This document shows, one piece after another, positions 15,045-29,565 of a stretch of DNA of 64,000 bases. Both the position numbers and the translations under genes were made by a program. This DNA is from Chionoecetes opilio (taxonomy: Eukaryota > Arthropoda > Malacostraca > Decapoda > Majidae). The stretch covers positions 388,501-452,500 of the forward strand of contig JACEEZ010025354.1 in the NCBI GenBank assembly GCA_016584305.1, read 5' to 3'. How positions within the stretch are numbered: the first letter of the stretch is position 1; every line of letters begins with the position of its first letter. Under the pieces are notes generated by a model. It was not told the DNA's origin, ran no database searches, and saw only the letters and a program-made list of their open reading frames with translations.

Positions 15045-15378
15045 TGTGAGTGAGGGGCGCGGTGCCGGGAGTGCCGCCGTCTCCGTGTGGCACTGAGGCC
15101 GCCATGTCCAGGCACACCACACCAACAAGATGGCGGTGCATGAGCCTCCTTACAAAATAAAGTGTTCATGGTGGCCTATTGACCAGCATGTGAGTTACGT
15201 GGCCACAGGTGACACAGCGGCTCGGAGGGAACAGCGGCCGCACAGCAGTCACAGCAGCAGGCTGAGGCAACAACGAACCTGTGTCTTGGCGGCCTTGTGT
15301 TCATGGTTTGGTGGCTTGCCTTGGGCTTTGCCGGCACGGGAAGCCCGAGGCTCTTGTGGTGAAGCATCCAGGTGATAC
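15045..15378 (+). repeat. CpG-rich cassette 6 (subfamily A)
   Basis: Near-consensus copy. GAGTGCCGCCGTCTCCGTGT lies ahead of GGCACT, giving a 6-bp AGTGCC/GGCACT pair. GGCCGCCATGTCCAGGCAC (15097-15115) is followed by AACAAGATGGCGG (15124-15136). ACAGGTGACACAGCGGC (15205-15221) is the donor-like block. Downstream CTTGGCGGCCTTGTGTTCAT and GAGGCTCTTGTGGTGAAGCA match the cassette 3-5 tail. Confidence 0.8.
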
Positions 15379-17489
15379 CCGACAAAAATTCGGCTACAGG
15401 CCTGCAGGAAAGCAACGGGTGTCAAACTACAATTGTTGGAATTCCTTACATTACTTAGAATTTATTCTTATTTATAACTTAAAAGTTATTGTGCAGGCCT
15501 GTCCAATGATATTTAGTCGACCAGTCACTCAGTTGTCTTCAATAATGTGATCTCTTGAACAGAAAAAACGATGTAAAAATCCATGCAGCTTCCTCACAAA
15601 AACCACAGCATTGTATCTTTGCCTAAAGAAAACCCCTCTAAATTACAAAATCATAATATATTTGATGGAGTCTTCCATGTCGTCGTATCGGGTCGTGGAG
15701 GGTTGAGTTACGACTCATCATCATCATTACGGGAGTGTGTCGGCACGCGGAGCTCATCATATCAGCCGTGCCAGGCAACAAAACCATGAGCGTCTTGGCT
15801 TCCTCTCCACACTTGACGCCTTGCACATGCCCTCCACAGCATCTTAGTGTCAAGTGCATGGATTTCTTTTAGCTATATTTTAATGGAGACTGATCAGGGA
15901 CAGGGGGAAAAATGCTCGCGAAATAAAGAATATATAAGATTAAAAATGTTCAATATCCAGTATATTTCTAGGACTGATCTAATAAATCTAACCCAAGATA
16001 ACTCGAGTCGAAGGAAATTAATGCAAATAATTGAAAGTCAGGCTTGGTTGTAGGGATCACCAGTGGCAAACATTATACAGCGTTAGACACTGCTGAAACA
16101 ACAACTATTATATTATCTCTTCGTCTGTTACTCCTTGTTTCTGGATAATACAACGCCAAAAATAAAGCAACATTGAGGCACGTGTGACATCAGCTCATAT
16201 AAAGCCACGGATCTTTTTAGCAACGAGCAACATTTGCAACTACAAATAGTGGTTCTGCTTTTTAACATTTCCGCTCATAACCTCCTCCTCATGTAGTTTA
16301 CGTTTCTAGAAATTCTTGAGTCTAACGTTTTGTCAGCTTCACATTAGTATCTTGCAACACAAACACAACTTACAGCAAAACAAACAAAATCTTCGGTTGA
16401 TGCAATAAAGACCTTTGATGCAAGATGCCATAAAGAGTGTTTCATCACCTCCCCTAAGACAAGTGGGCGTCATCCTCCCACATACCAACATCCGAATTGC
16501 TGGCATATTCTGCACCACTACTTATTTTTTCAAGCATTGGTCGTGTGTGTGGCTTACCTTAATGACTCACTCTTGTGCCATTACGCCAACTCTGAATTCA
16601 CCTTCGCCTAATTTTGCCACAAATCCTCATTGGCTGACACATAGCTATTCATGACGAATAATAGAATCTTCAGTTGACAAAGATACAACCATGATTGGGA
16701 TACATATGATATAATGCCTAACCCATCACTTGCTAAGCTTAATATGTATAAACTCTTTCATTATTTACATGTTGCCAATTCAATAGTAGTTACTTAGAAT
16801 CCAATACTCAGCACTAAACATTTGAAATTAAGTTTCCTCTCACTCTCTCAACAAGTACACTTTCCACATGCTGCCTGTTCTCACGAGGGGAAAGCCGCCC
16901 GTAGGCACATCTTAGAGAAAGTCCTTCCCTTCGAGACTAAAGGTTAAATTAAAAAATATAGAAATCAGAGCATTGCAGTAAGGCATGGATTAATGACAAT
17001 ATTGTATCAAAGTGAAAACTTGGCACATGTCCTTGACTTCATAGAGGTTATAATGTTCATTCTAAGGGACAAACCGAAAAAATAAGAGCCGAAGGTCACT
17101 TTATCGAGTGTATGGAAGTATTGGGAAAAATAATAGTTTTTATTCATCGTAAGATATCACTTAATTTTGGTCGCTTATTCCTCATCCTCATGAGGTAATA
17201 TACCGCAGACCTTCCTTTCCGATACTTTGCTCTCCTTGACAACTAACTGCCATTAAAAACCCTAACACGAACAACGACACGACCAGAAAGGGCCGATATG
17301 AACAACTCTGTGAGACATTTCCGCGAGTAGGCCTTGCAATGCCATATTGACCCAGACACACAGGTAATGCTGTGAGGATTTGATGATGATTGGAAAAACT
17401 TCTTCCTGCGTTATCGTAAGTGACCATACTATTTCCAATCATCCACACTGTAATATGGCAAAAGGCAAATATAAAAAAGAATATAATCC
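15379..17489. other. No gene seen
   Basis: About 2.1 kb of unique sequence. Frames up to 115 codons (17188-17535 on the minus strand) show no known domain. No hairpin or repeat stands out. Confidence 0.45.
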
Positions 17490-17756
17490 TGGTCCGGAGC
17501 GAGGTGTAGGAGTGCCGCTGCCGCCTCCGTGGCACCGAGGTTGCTATGTCTAGGCACTCCAGCTCAACAAAATGGCGGCGAGTCAGTCACTTCCCAAACA
17601 AAGGCCTAAGGAGACTCATAGGCCTGTGTGAGTCACCTTCCCTCAGGTAATACAGCGGCCATCCCAGGTAACAGCAACAACAACATCACACTTCCCTATG
17701 TCATGTTTGCCTCATCCTGCAACATCCTACAGTGAGCAACGCTTATGAGTCTAGGA
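17490..17756 (+). repeat. CpG-rich cassette 7 (subfamily A)
   Basis: GAGCGAGGTGTAGGAGTGCC, GTGGCACCGAGG, GCTATGTCTAGGCAC and CAACAAAATGGCGGC (17564-17578) follow in the usual order. CCTCAGGTAATACAGCGGCC (17641-17660) is the donor-like block. The distal part is split by the hAT MITE at 17757-18047 and resumes with ATATCCTGACCTCACT, similar to sequence after cassette 8. Confidence 0.75.
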
Positions 17757-18047
17757 CAGTGCTTTAATCTTTTTACCACCACGCCCCCTTAAGTAGCTAG
17801 TCCTTGCCTCCATGCCCCACCTTCACTTCTTCAAACAAGATATTTCAAAATAATTCTGAATCAGAAAGAAAAACTGAAAACAAATTGTGTTTTTAGCACT
17901 TTTATTGTGCACATAATTATTCATAAACACCTTGCATATACCCAGCAGATTTAGTTAGATTATGTATATTGAAATATTTGACAGTTCTTCTCTTGGCTCA
18001 GGCCCCCCTTAGTTACCCACGCCCCCCAGGTAAATTAAGAACCGCTG
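17757..18047. mobile_element. hAT-type MITE with perfect 8-bp TSD
   Basis: A 291-bp element flanked on both sides by the identical octamer GTCTAGGA (17749-17756 and 18048-18055). Left end CAGTGCTTTAATCTTTTTACC and right end, read inward on the other strand, CAGCGGTTCTTAATTTACC are imperfect terminal inverted repeats of the CAG...G type typical of hAT elements; both ends lead into C-rich or G-rich stretches. There is no transposase frame, so it is non-autonomous. It sits inside the homology region of cassette 7, so it came later. Confidence 0.9.
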
Positions 18048-19125
18048 GTCTAGGATATCCTGACCTCACTGAGAATATGTTGAGCCTAACATGATCACAA
18101 ACTACTAAATCCTGTTTCCTTGAGGCACCTCCTACATGTGTGTCTTACCCCCATCATAAGGGTTTCTATACTGCTAAGGCGCCCGTAAGATGATAAAGTA
18201 CTCTTATCAGGAGACGCCTGTAAGATACTGAGGCCCTTTAAGCAACCCTGCGCCTAGTGGATGGATTTATTGTTCCTGAGAAGCCCATCTAAGGCCATAC
18301 TACCACAGGCCTTACCCTCGAGGTGGCAAGGAAAGAGGGACGAGAACGTGTGGTTATAGTGTTTCTAGAGGCTCTAATAGTCTAATACCCTGCAATATAA
18401 TAATTCAAAGGCATGGAAAGTTGTACAAATAGATCATCATGAATAGTACGAGTCAGTGAGGCAGGAGAGTACATTATTTAGTGGTGTGAACTCCATATCA
18501 AAACAAATATATAGAAAAATATTGTAATAACTGAAAAAATACTAGTGTTTGGATCGACGACGTTAATCAACGGCCTGACGTATGTGTACAGCCCATCCTC
18601 AGCTCTAGGTGTTCCTGCGTGCCTTAGAGACGAAAATGACCTGTGACCTCATTTCTAGTCTGTCCGGTACTTCGTCATACATGAGGCACAAACAATGATG
18701 ACGTCATCCACAGAGGCAACGGTGAGGAACATAAACAAAAACACAACAAACCACAACCAGAGCCATAACACGTCCATAAAAAGAAAACATCTGAAACAAG
18801 ACGATAAGAAATGCCAAAACGGTCACCTAACACATATATCCACATCCGCTGAACCTAACACCAAATGCTCTAATAAACGATAACAACCTAAATCTACCTA
18901 AAAAATAACATTACAAAGCTAACACATAACTTTACGTATATATATACTACAAAGAAATCTGTGTTAGGAAACAACGTCATATTCTTTTTAGTAACCATAT
19001 TCTTATAAAAAAAGGTCTCACACTAGTCATTAAGCCAGTCACACATTCCTATACTTATCCTCATCTGTCCTTTGCCTTACCTCACCACATATATCTGAGT
19101 CACCTACTGGCACGCTTCTAATACC
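18048..19125. other. No gene seen
   Basis: Starts with the resumed tail of cassette 7, then unique sequence. The 62-codon frame at 18695-18883 is not recognisable. Confidence 0.45.
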
Positions 19126-19256
19126 TGAGTACCCTTATAATTACCTGAGTTCCCTTACTAGTTCCCTTATTATTACCTGAGTTCCCTTACTAGTTCCCTT
19201 ATTATTACCTGAGTTCCCTTACTAGTTCCCTTACTATTACCTGAGTTCCCTTAATT
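19126..19256. repeat. 32-bp minisatellite, about 4 copies
   Basis: ACCTGAGTTCCCTTACTAG recurs at 32-bp steps (19143, 19175, 19207, 19239) with only a few differences between copies. Confidence 0.9.
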
Positions 19257-20484
<1,228 letters not shown>

Positions 20485-20830
20485 TGGCCGGCGAGGGGCG
20501 AGGGCCGGGCTGCGTGCCTGGCCCCGTGTGGCCCTGTGGCCACCCTGTCCTGGCACACCACCATAAGATGGCGGTACCTGAGTGCCCTCATCCCCCTTGT
20601 TGTGCCTAAGGAGGCCTTGCCAGGATATGAGTCACCTCAACATAGGTGCAGCAGTGACCTTCACGAAGCAGCGGTCAGAGGAGTCACATTGCAGCCATCA
20701 TCTGTAGATCTATATAACAACAGCAACACTCCAAATGGAATCATGTTTTCCTTGCTTCATTCTGCACCTTACTGAAGCGGACAACGCTTCTCCACCTAGG
20801 AGCCCTTGAACACTACAGCAGGGAGGTTGC
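20485..20830 (+). repeat. CpG-rich cassette 8 (subfamily A, divergent)
   Basis: GGCCGGCGAGGGGCGAGGGC, CCCCGTGTGGCCCTGTGGCC and ATAAGATGGCGG (20563-20574) follow cassette order, but the AGTGCC/GGCACT pair and GCCGCCAT are degraded. Downstream ATAGGTGCAGCAGTGACC aligns with the donor-like AGGTRA..AGCRG block, and GACAACGCTTCTCCACCTAG with the sequence after cassette 7. Confidence 0.65.
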
Positions 20831-21845
<1,015 letters not shown>

Positions 21846-22205
21846 TGTGATCCCAAAGTCGAATGGTAAGCATAACATTAGATTTCACAAAATTATTCTG
21901 TAGCTACTCAAAAGAAAAATAGAAAAAACAAAGATTATATGTTCGTTCCTAATAAAAAATAATTCCAGTAAAATTTTTCAGGATTTCATAAGGCCACACA
22001 CTATAAGTCAGCAGGCTTGGTTTCTCTGTGGCATGTCATTTCTATATATTTCTATATATACATGCATTTATGATACATTATCAAAATAGTTAATAAATAA
22101 ATGAAAATAGTAATATTCATTAGCTTCAAAAAGTAAAAACAATCCAATACAATATTGTATATGAATTAGTGTTAAAAAGCATTTGTTTTTTGTTTTTCCT
22201 CCTTA
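21846..22205. other. No gene seen
   Basis: AT-rich unique sequence. Confidence 0.4.
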
Positions 22206-22248
22206 CATATCTATATCTATCTATCTATATATATATATTATATATATA

Positions 22249-22311
<63 letters not shown>
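22206..22311. repeat. (TA)n microsatellite
   Basis: Begins with TCTA tetranucleotides, then TA. Directly abuts the (TAA)n tail of the next element. Confidence 0.9.
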
Positions 22312-22312
<1 letters not shown>

Positions 22313-22314
22313 CT

Positions 22315-23300
22315 TGGTAATAATAATAATAATAATAATAATTTTATTCTTGCCCGGAGGCATACAGACAAAACAAAGCAACAAGAACAAACCAAGGAGT
22401 TAACTTAAGTACTAGAGCAAAAACAAAAACAAGAACATAGTATAGGCACATTAGGGGACATAGTATCAAAGTACATAGAAAAGCATACATGGACACCAGT
22501 GCTACCCCACATTCTGCATAAACAGCAGACCCAGCCACCGCTGTTGTATAGGTCCACATACATAGGCCGAGCTCTGCCTGACAGAGGTGATGATGGAGTT
22601 CGTAGAGAGCTCCACCCTACTCCTTAAGCTGAACACGGGAGTGTCAACGGATCACATCCAGATTGTTCACCCCGTTCCTAGCGAAAGCCAGGGACGAGCT
22701 GCACCACCTGGGCAGCCCCAGAAGCCTCTTAAGGATGTCATTGTGACAGACCTTAAGGCGGTTCAGAGTGACCACCATGAACCGCGACCACAGCGAGTTG
22801 CAGTATATAGAGTAGCAGTGACTCCTGAATAACTCCATCTTCACCTCTCTGCTACAGTAGGAGAATTTCCTCTGTAGAGTATTTCCCACGAAAAAAGCTT
22901 GGTGGTCTGCTTGATGATATCATCATCATCAGTCATGTCGTGGGATATAACATGGCCTATGTATGCGAATCTATCCACAAAAGTGAGGGCAGACCCACCG
23001 AGCCATGCTGTTTTGAGGTAATTCACCTGAGTGCGTGCCGGTGATACTACCATGCACTCTGTCTTAGTGGTGTTGTAGACAATGTCATGCTTGGCAGCAT
23101 ACACCTGACACACATTGATAATGTCCTGCAACGCATCTGCAGTGGGTGCGAGCAGTACCATATCATCAGCATAGCTCAGTGAGTTGATGCGCCCATCATG
23201 TATGTGGCAGCCGATACCTGTATCACGAAGGTTGGCACTGAGATCACCGTGTACACATTGTACAGGTAGGGGGATAAAATCCCCCCTGCCAAATACCATT
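22315..23300 (-). mobile_element. Non-LTR retrotransposon RT fragment (family L)
   Basis: Minus-strand frame 22841-23299 (152 aa) carries the RT catalytic box SLSYADDMVLLAPT, with YADD at residues 43-46, followed by INVCQVYAAKHDIVYNTTKT, typical of the CR1/L2 RT thumb region. The next frame (22644-22889) continues as FRSHCYSIY...LLGLPRWCSSSLAF but lies in another phase, so at least one frameshift separates them. The 3' region ends in an (ATT)n tail on the minus strand (TAA run 22315-22342). It is 5' truncated upstream of the catalytic box. Same family as 12.2-12.7 kb in opposite orientation. YADD is intact but the copy is dead. Confidence 0.85.
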
Positions 23301-23662
23301 GGCAGTACTAAAGGACAGCGAGAAGAAATTACCCCACTTAACAGTAAATTCCTGGGTAGTGTACCAGTACATTAATAAATTAACAATGTACCCAGGTGTA
23401 ATGGTTTGGTTCTCCATAAAACTGGACTAGTGTCTGTCTGCCTCCCACGCCACCACTCCGCAGCACAACACAAATTACTTATTAGCCTTAGTCTGGCCAT
23501 GTACCAATATATAGTGCAATATTTTTTGATCTCCTTATTTATTCTTTATTTACACTGCTAAACTCTTGAAAAGAGTGCTATTCATTGCATTTTCGTCTTT
23601 CTCTCAGTTGAAAGTTTTCAAGAAGAATATCAGATCACCTTCAAATAATTTACAGGAACTAC
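23301..23662. other. No gene seen
   Basis: Unique sequence between the RT fragment and an inverted CR1-like tail pair. Confidence 0.4.
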
Positions 23663-23795
23663 CATAAGAACATGAAAAGAACATAAGAAAATAAGGAAGC
23701 TACAAGAAGCCGCGAGACCTACACGTGGTAGTGGTAATCTCGCGGCCTCTTGTAGCTTCCTTATTTCCTTATATTCTTCTTATGTTCTTATGTTG
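23663..23795. mobile_element. Inverted pair of CR1-like 3' ends
   Basis: Left half AAGGAAGCTACAAGAAGCCG and right half CGGCCTCTTGTAGCTTCCTT are inverted copies of one 3'-UTR segment. The flanking AGAACATAAG and CTTATGTTCTT are the same 8-bp tail pointing outwards. The same 3' end occurs at 38.5 kb (minus) and 44.8 kb (plus). The locus would fold into a hairpin of roughly 55 bp. Confidence 0.75.
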
Positions 23796-23863
23796 TAATT
23801 TTTCAAGTAATTTTAATATCTGAGTCAATTATGCGATTGGTTCATTATCAAAACACACACACG

Positions 23864-24297
<434 letters not shown>

Positions 24298-24482
24298 GTG
24301 CTTGTGGGCCCTTCGGACCCATGTATTGATGTTTGTAGTAGTAGTATATTTTAAACAACAATGTGAGTGCAAATTCCAATCGTGTTGTTGCTGTCGTTGG
24401 TCACTGGTCAAAGTGCCTCGAGGTAGACCACCTACCACCACCGTAGCCTGCCTCACCCCAGCCCCACGCCTGTCCTGCAAGC
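24298..24482. other. Short unique stretch
   Basis: No gene seen between two microsatellites. Confidence 0.4.
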
Positions 24483-24488
24483 ATACAC

Positions 24489-24533
<45 letters not shown>

Positions 24534-24567
24534 ACACACACACACACACACACTCACACACGCACAC
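24483..24567. repeat. (CA)n microsatellite
   Basis: Imperfect CA with CGCA and TCA interruptions. Confidence 0.9.
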
Positions 24568-24830
24568 AAACGGTAAGGCCATGATCTACGAATTAGGAAT
24601 GGGGCAAACGTTACCGCAGAGTTCATCCCGGTAATCAAATCTCTGAAAAGTGTTTAGCCCAAAACCCCCCTTCAAATAATTCAATCGACTGGGATCAAGT
24701 CATTACCACCTACGATTTATTTGCGATTTTTGAGCCTACTCCTCAAAATTGAATTTACAGTTCGGCTACCAAACAGACAGACAGACAGACAGCAGACACA
24801 CGGTACTCCTATAGATATTGATTTATATGT
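24568..24830. other. Unique stretch with (CAGA)n
   Basis: Contains CAGACAGACAGACAGACAG near 24774-24792. No gene seen. Confidence 0.45.
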
Positions 24831-25112
<282 letters not shown>

Positions 25113-26319
25113 ATATGCTGCATAAAATGTTATTTATTATCACTTGCCCGCCTGTTTTCCTAAAGTCGAAAAAAAGGCAGGTTATAATGCATCAAAGAAT
25201 AGAAAATTTTTTGAGGCTGCTTATGACTTCATCTTCCTCGTGAGACATACAGGAAGGTGGACAACTGGAACAAAATTTGTCAAAATGAAAACAAATTCCT
25301 AATAAGTATGTCTACAACTTTACGACGCCTACCTATAATTATGTACTACCTCATCATGAGCTCTTGTCTCCCGATAGTTTACTGATTCACACTTGTAACA
25401 AAACTTCCTGAGGGTTCATATGTTCAAAATATTCGCTTATATTCGAGTAAAGAGAGAGAGAAAAAATTCGGTTCCAATAATCTGTCCTTCCGTCCCAAGA
25501 GTTTCGTAGTTTGGGTCTGCTGCGATAATATGTTGATAATATAGCAACGTGAAAAATTAAGTCAAGCGTTGTTTTGGAATTTTTTCTTGTATACTTCGCG
25601 TACCTAACATGAGCCTCGCCTCACGGTCTCCTTCACCTAGACTTGGAAGAGGAGCGTCGGGCAGCAGGTAACTCAGAGCGACATATCATATATTTTTTCC
25701 CTATACCAGCAACCTTTTTTTTTTAATACAGAATTTTTAGGATACTGTCTGTCATTGAGAGAAAAAAATCATTTTCATAACTTTTCAACAGAAGAAAGAC
25801 AAGGATGTAGATAATAAGAGTACTATCTGTTTTTCAATTAAGCGTTTTAATATTCATTTCCTCAAAACTGCCCCCCAACACAGTAAGAATTGCACACTCC
25901 TCCACTCGAATTTTACTGTAAAGCATAAGCCGTTTTTATGAATAAATTTATAGCCAACAAAGCAAACGTTACAAATTATATCAATCAGATCCTTGAATAT
26001 AAAGAAAGAAATGTAATCATTATACATAAAGTCAAGGGGCAGCTGTTGACACACACAAAAAATTAAAAACAGGATAACTAGTCTATAGTCATGATAAAAG
26101 ACAAATAAAAAACGTAGAAAATTCGTATCAAAAGTCACAACTTCACACCTTACACCAAAACCCAGACTGACAAGTGTACACAATTCATGCAACAACTTGC
26201 TAAACAACCCTTGGAGTTCCATGTACATGTGACACAACAAAACCATCTCTTCTATTGTTAAATGTGGAACAACACAACTGACAGCCTTTTGTTAAGTGTC
26301 AATTACATCGACAATGCCC
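25113..26319. other. No gene seen
   Basis: AT-rich. A 130-codon minus frame (25854-26246) is rich in Phe, Ile, Leu and Val, as expected of AT-rich DNA, and has no known domain. Confidence 0.45.
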
Positions 26320-27380
26320 TCGGCGCCCAGAGGAGGCTTGTTGTGTGCCGTCCCTCCCGCGTCATCCTCCCCGCCGCTGTATTGATCCCGTGCTGGCCAG
26401 GCCTCAGCCTCGGCACGGCAGCCTCGCGTGATGACCCAGCGAGCCGCACGCCGCCATGCCCACACCCACACCCACCCCTCCCTCCACGCCACCAATACTT
26501 CATGTTCATAATATATTTTTTATTTTGCAATTGCACTCAAAATTGCCTTGTATTTGATGTGCAGGATATGTTTACGATGGTTATACAATTGTGAAGCAGA
26601 AGAGTGTGATGCGCCAGAGCAGCCGTGCGGAGGGAGGCGGTGGTGGGGAGTGCCGCGGCCCGTGTGGCACTGCGGCCGCCATGTCGTGACCCACCACACC
26701 AGCAAGATGGCCGCCCTCGCCCCTAGAGGCTCTCCTATATAGCCTGAATGAAAATGACTTACATTTCAGCTACATGTTCCACGGGAAGATAAGCCTGTAG
26801 GAGTACCTGCCTGACAGGCGGAGGGGCACCTGAGGCGGTCTTGATCAATACCCGGCACATCCCTGCAGGGTGACGCGTCTCTCCGGCCGCGACGAGTGAT
26901 GCACCAGCGGCAGTGTTCAGGCTGCTGATCATCACCACACAGGGCCTCGTGATCCTCGTATCTGCACGGTGTCTCGAGGCATCCATGGCGAGAGCCGTCC
27001 ACAGCGTCCACAGCGGGATTCTTTATCTTAGGCTCATAATGAACTGTTTTTCTCTCCCCCTATTAGGAGGTATTTTGATGAGATCGTTCAAAAATCTATA
27101 CACTGTACCAGGCTATAATCACCTTGGGTTAACAATAAGGTGATACTGTTATTCACAATCCCCGTGTGCGGACAGACACACGCTGGGCATCAGCTTCACT
27201 GGTAAAAACATCCCCGATAAATCATCGCTTGACGGCAACACAACGCAGCTGCTAATGACGTGTGGTAATCAGTGGAGGTGCGTCACGGGGAGGGGGGCGG
27301 GGGGGGGGGCATCTCACGCCCCTTCACGTGCCGTGTCTTTGTCGCGGAGTCGCTGTCTTCACACCCAACGTGAGCGACAC
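26320..27380. other. CpG-rich zone around cassette 9
   Basis: GC- and CpG-rich patches at 26320-26500, 26590-26735, 26860-27010 and 27250-27380 in an AT-rich setting. The first patch holds GCCGCCATGCCCACACCCAC, reminiscent of the cassette core without its ATGGCGG. A run of almost uninterrupted G lies at 27289-27309. No protein is recognisable. Confidence 0.5.
26590..26735 (+). repeat. CpG-rich cassette 9 (subfamily A)
   Basis: GAGTGCCGCGGCCCGTGT and GGCACT form the usual 6-bp pair. CGGCCGCCATGTCGTGACCC is followed by CACACCAGCAAGATGGCCGCC (26695-26715), where the second motif reads ATGGCCGCC instead of ATGGCGGC. The downstream block is not obvious. Confidence 0.75.
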
Positions 27381-27779
27381 GAAGCAAAGTAGAACACGAG
27401 AAAACACCAGAATACTGTATAATGTCAGCAGCAGCAGCAGTTTATCAGGACCAAATCTATGAAAAACTAAATTTCTTCAACAACAATTGTTTTTATAAAT
27501 TATGAGTAACATGTTGAAATATAAGTTATTAGCATAGCATATCAATTGGCTTCTTTTTACCCTTGAGCTTCACTTAAAACTATAATCTAACAACCGAGAC
27601 AGTAGATAATAATAAAAAATAATAATAGCCTAGAGGCAGTATAGGCTCCAACGAAAAAAAAAAAGATACACCTTCACATAAAACACTTGTTAAAACACTT
27701 ATTAAAACAATACAGAAACTTCCATGTCTATGATACACCTGAGGAACACTGGTGCTGCCATGGTGTTTGAGGGAGAGAT
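27381..27779. other. No gene seen
   Basis: AT-rich unique sequence with a short CAG run near 27425-27440. Confidence 0.4.
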
Positions 27780-28070
27780 AGGTGGTGTGTGATGCTGGTG
27801 GAGTGGTGGAGTGGCACTGGTATTTGGGAGTGGAGAAGGATGTGTGGTGGTGGTGTTTGGGACAGGAGAGTGATGTATGGTGGTGGTGTTTGGGACAGGA
27901 GAGGGATGTGTGGTGGTGGTGTTTTGGACAGGATAGGAATGTGTGGTGGTGGTGTTTGGTACAGGGGAGGGATGTGTGGTGGTGTTTGGGACAGGGGAGG
28001 GATGTGTGGTGTTGGTGTTTGGGACAGGGGAGGGATGTGTGGTGGTGTATGGCAAGGTGGTGTAAGCTGA
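27780..28070. repeat. G-rich minisatellite of about 33-36 bp
   Basis: GGGACAGGGGAGGGATGTG followed by TGGTGGTGGTGTTT recurs about six or seven times with variable numbers of GGT. Open frames of 178 aa (minus, Thr/Pro-rich) and 101 aa (plus) follow from a period divisible by three. Confidence 0.9.
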
Positions 28071-28536
28071 ATGTGAAGCAGAGATGAATGGTATGTATTG
28101 ATGATGTGTAGGGTATAATAGTGATGTGTGTGGTGTGTACAAGCTCTGTATAGGTGTATTTAGGGCTGTGAAAGAACAGTCATTATACATCAAATTCGGA
28201 GCACAACATAGGTCGAGGTTAATTAGCCTAACAAACAATTAAGATACAAAAAATCAAGTCTGCAAGAATCAAAACTTTCTGCAATTTGATATTAATGATG
28301 TGGAGGCAGACGGGGAAGTAAAAAAATGTGCAATAACTTTTTTTCTAAACTATGTGGTTGCACTAGGATCATGGTGTCATTGATAGAGATGGTATGGTAC
28401 GTACCAAAAAAATCTTCACCATTTACTATATAAAAAACATTTCCTGGAGAGATACAACCAGTTCTGTTCATAAATAAAAACATACACTGGGAGATGACCG
28501 TCAAACACGTCACTGCCTCGGTTTTAAGATAGGTAA
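28071..28536. other. No gene seen
   Basis: Unique sequence leading to a short GAGCC repeat. Confidence 0.4.
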
Positions 28537-28594
28537 ACCGAGCCAAGCCGAGCCTAGCCGAGCCGAGCCAAGCCGAGCCAAGTCAAGCCGAGCG
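28537..28594. repeat. (AGCCR)n short tandem repeat
   Basis: Repeated GCCGAGCCAA-type pentamers directly upstream of cassette 10, where they run into GAGCGAGTGCC. Confidence 0.85.
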
Positions 28595-28690
28595 AGTGCC
28601 ACAGCCTCCCCGGGATTAGGCTCGCCATGTCCAGGCCGCCACACCAACAAGATGGCCGCTCATGACCTTCTGAGACTCTACAATTATCCA
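28590..28690 (+). repeat. CpG-rich cassette 10 (subfamily A, shortened)
   Basis: GAGCGAGTGCCACAGCC, CTCGCCATGTCCAGGCCGCC and ACCAACAAGATGGCCGCTCA (28643-28662) keep core order. The GGCACT half of the hairpin is lost. No downstream block is visible before the RT fragment at 28755. Confidence 0.7.
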
Positions 28691-28754
28691 TTTTTATTTA
28701 CGACTCATTATTCATTCATGGGAGGTTACCAAGTAACCCGATGACGGTGCATGA

Positions 28755-29565
28755 AAGAAATATTTGTGGAATATTCTCAGCAGGCATAATATTTGTAAGG
28801 TATTCGTTCCTTTAAACGTCGGTCATTTAAACCATCTAAATGTAGTACTCCATAAAAAAGTCATCAGAATAATGACCGACAGTGACTACTGCGAGCACAC
28901 TCCTCCATTATTCAAATCCTTAAATATTTTGAATCTAAATGATTTATCAAAATTAAATAAATATTGCATCTTTTATGTACCAACAAACAGCGTCTAACTA
29001 CAATAATGACCAACTACTCCACAATTACCAAACCCGCAACCAACGCTCCCTGTCCATACCTAGTCATAGACTAACCCTATACAAACATTCCCTAATGTAC
29101 CAAGGTCCCAAGGTATGGAATGATATCCCTGTACATATCAAACATTCACCTAGCTTAAGCTCTTTTAAACATACATTCAAGAAACATTTATTATCATTAT
29201 ACTAGCTCTGTGTACTATTATCATTGTTATTATTATTCTTGTACTTATTTTTTGTGTAATTCTTTACAGCTACACTGTATAGTATTATTTATTACTATTG
29301 TATATTATCCTGTAAATTAGTCTAAGTAACTTACTAACTATTATCACCTGTTTATGTCAGTCTATTTATTTAGTATTTATATACCTTGTGTTTATTATTA
29401 TTTTTTTTCTGTGTGTTTTTCCTCTCTCTCCACACCTTTGCCCAAAAAGCTTTTGTTTGTAAAGGGCTGTTTGCAACCCCCTAGCCTGTTACAATCATTA
29501 TGAAATACTGTAAAAAGGCAAACATAATAAAGTGTTAAAGTGCTAAAGTGTTAAAGTGTTATTCT
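28755..29565 (+). mobile_element. Jockey/CR1-like 3' fragment with 8-bp tail
   Basis: Two overlapping frames give the RT C-terminus: 28764-28997 (LHKKVIRIMTDSDYCEHTPP, LNILNLNDLSKLN) and 28975-29205 (NYQTRNQRSL, YQGPKVWNDIP, FKHTFKKHLLSLY). Motifs of the KKVIRIM..., NTRN... and GPKVWN.IP type are usual at the end of Jockey/CR1-like ORF2. The frames differ in phase, so a frameshift lies near 28990. An AT-rich 3' UTR follows and ends in four AAAGTGTT-type octamers (about 29531-29562), a typical tail. 5' truncated. Confidence 0.85.

Noticed and set aside
17188..17535. 115-codon minus frame
   Set aside because: No recognisable domain, and its start overlaps the CpG core of cassette 7, where stops are rare by composition.
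27702..28238. 178-codon Thr/Pro-rich minus frame resembling a mucin-like repeat protein
   Set aside because: It coincides with a G-rich minisatellite, the opposite strand is also open, and there is no signal peptide or conserved flank.
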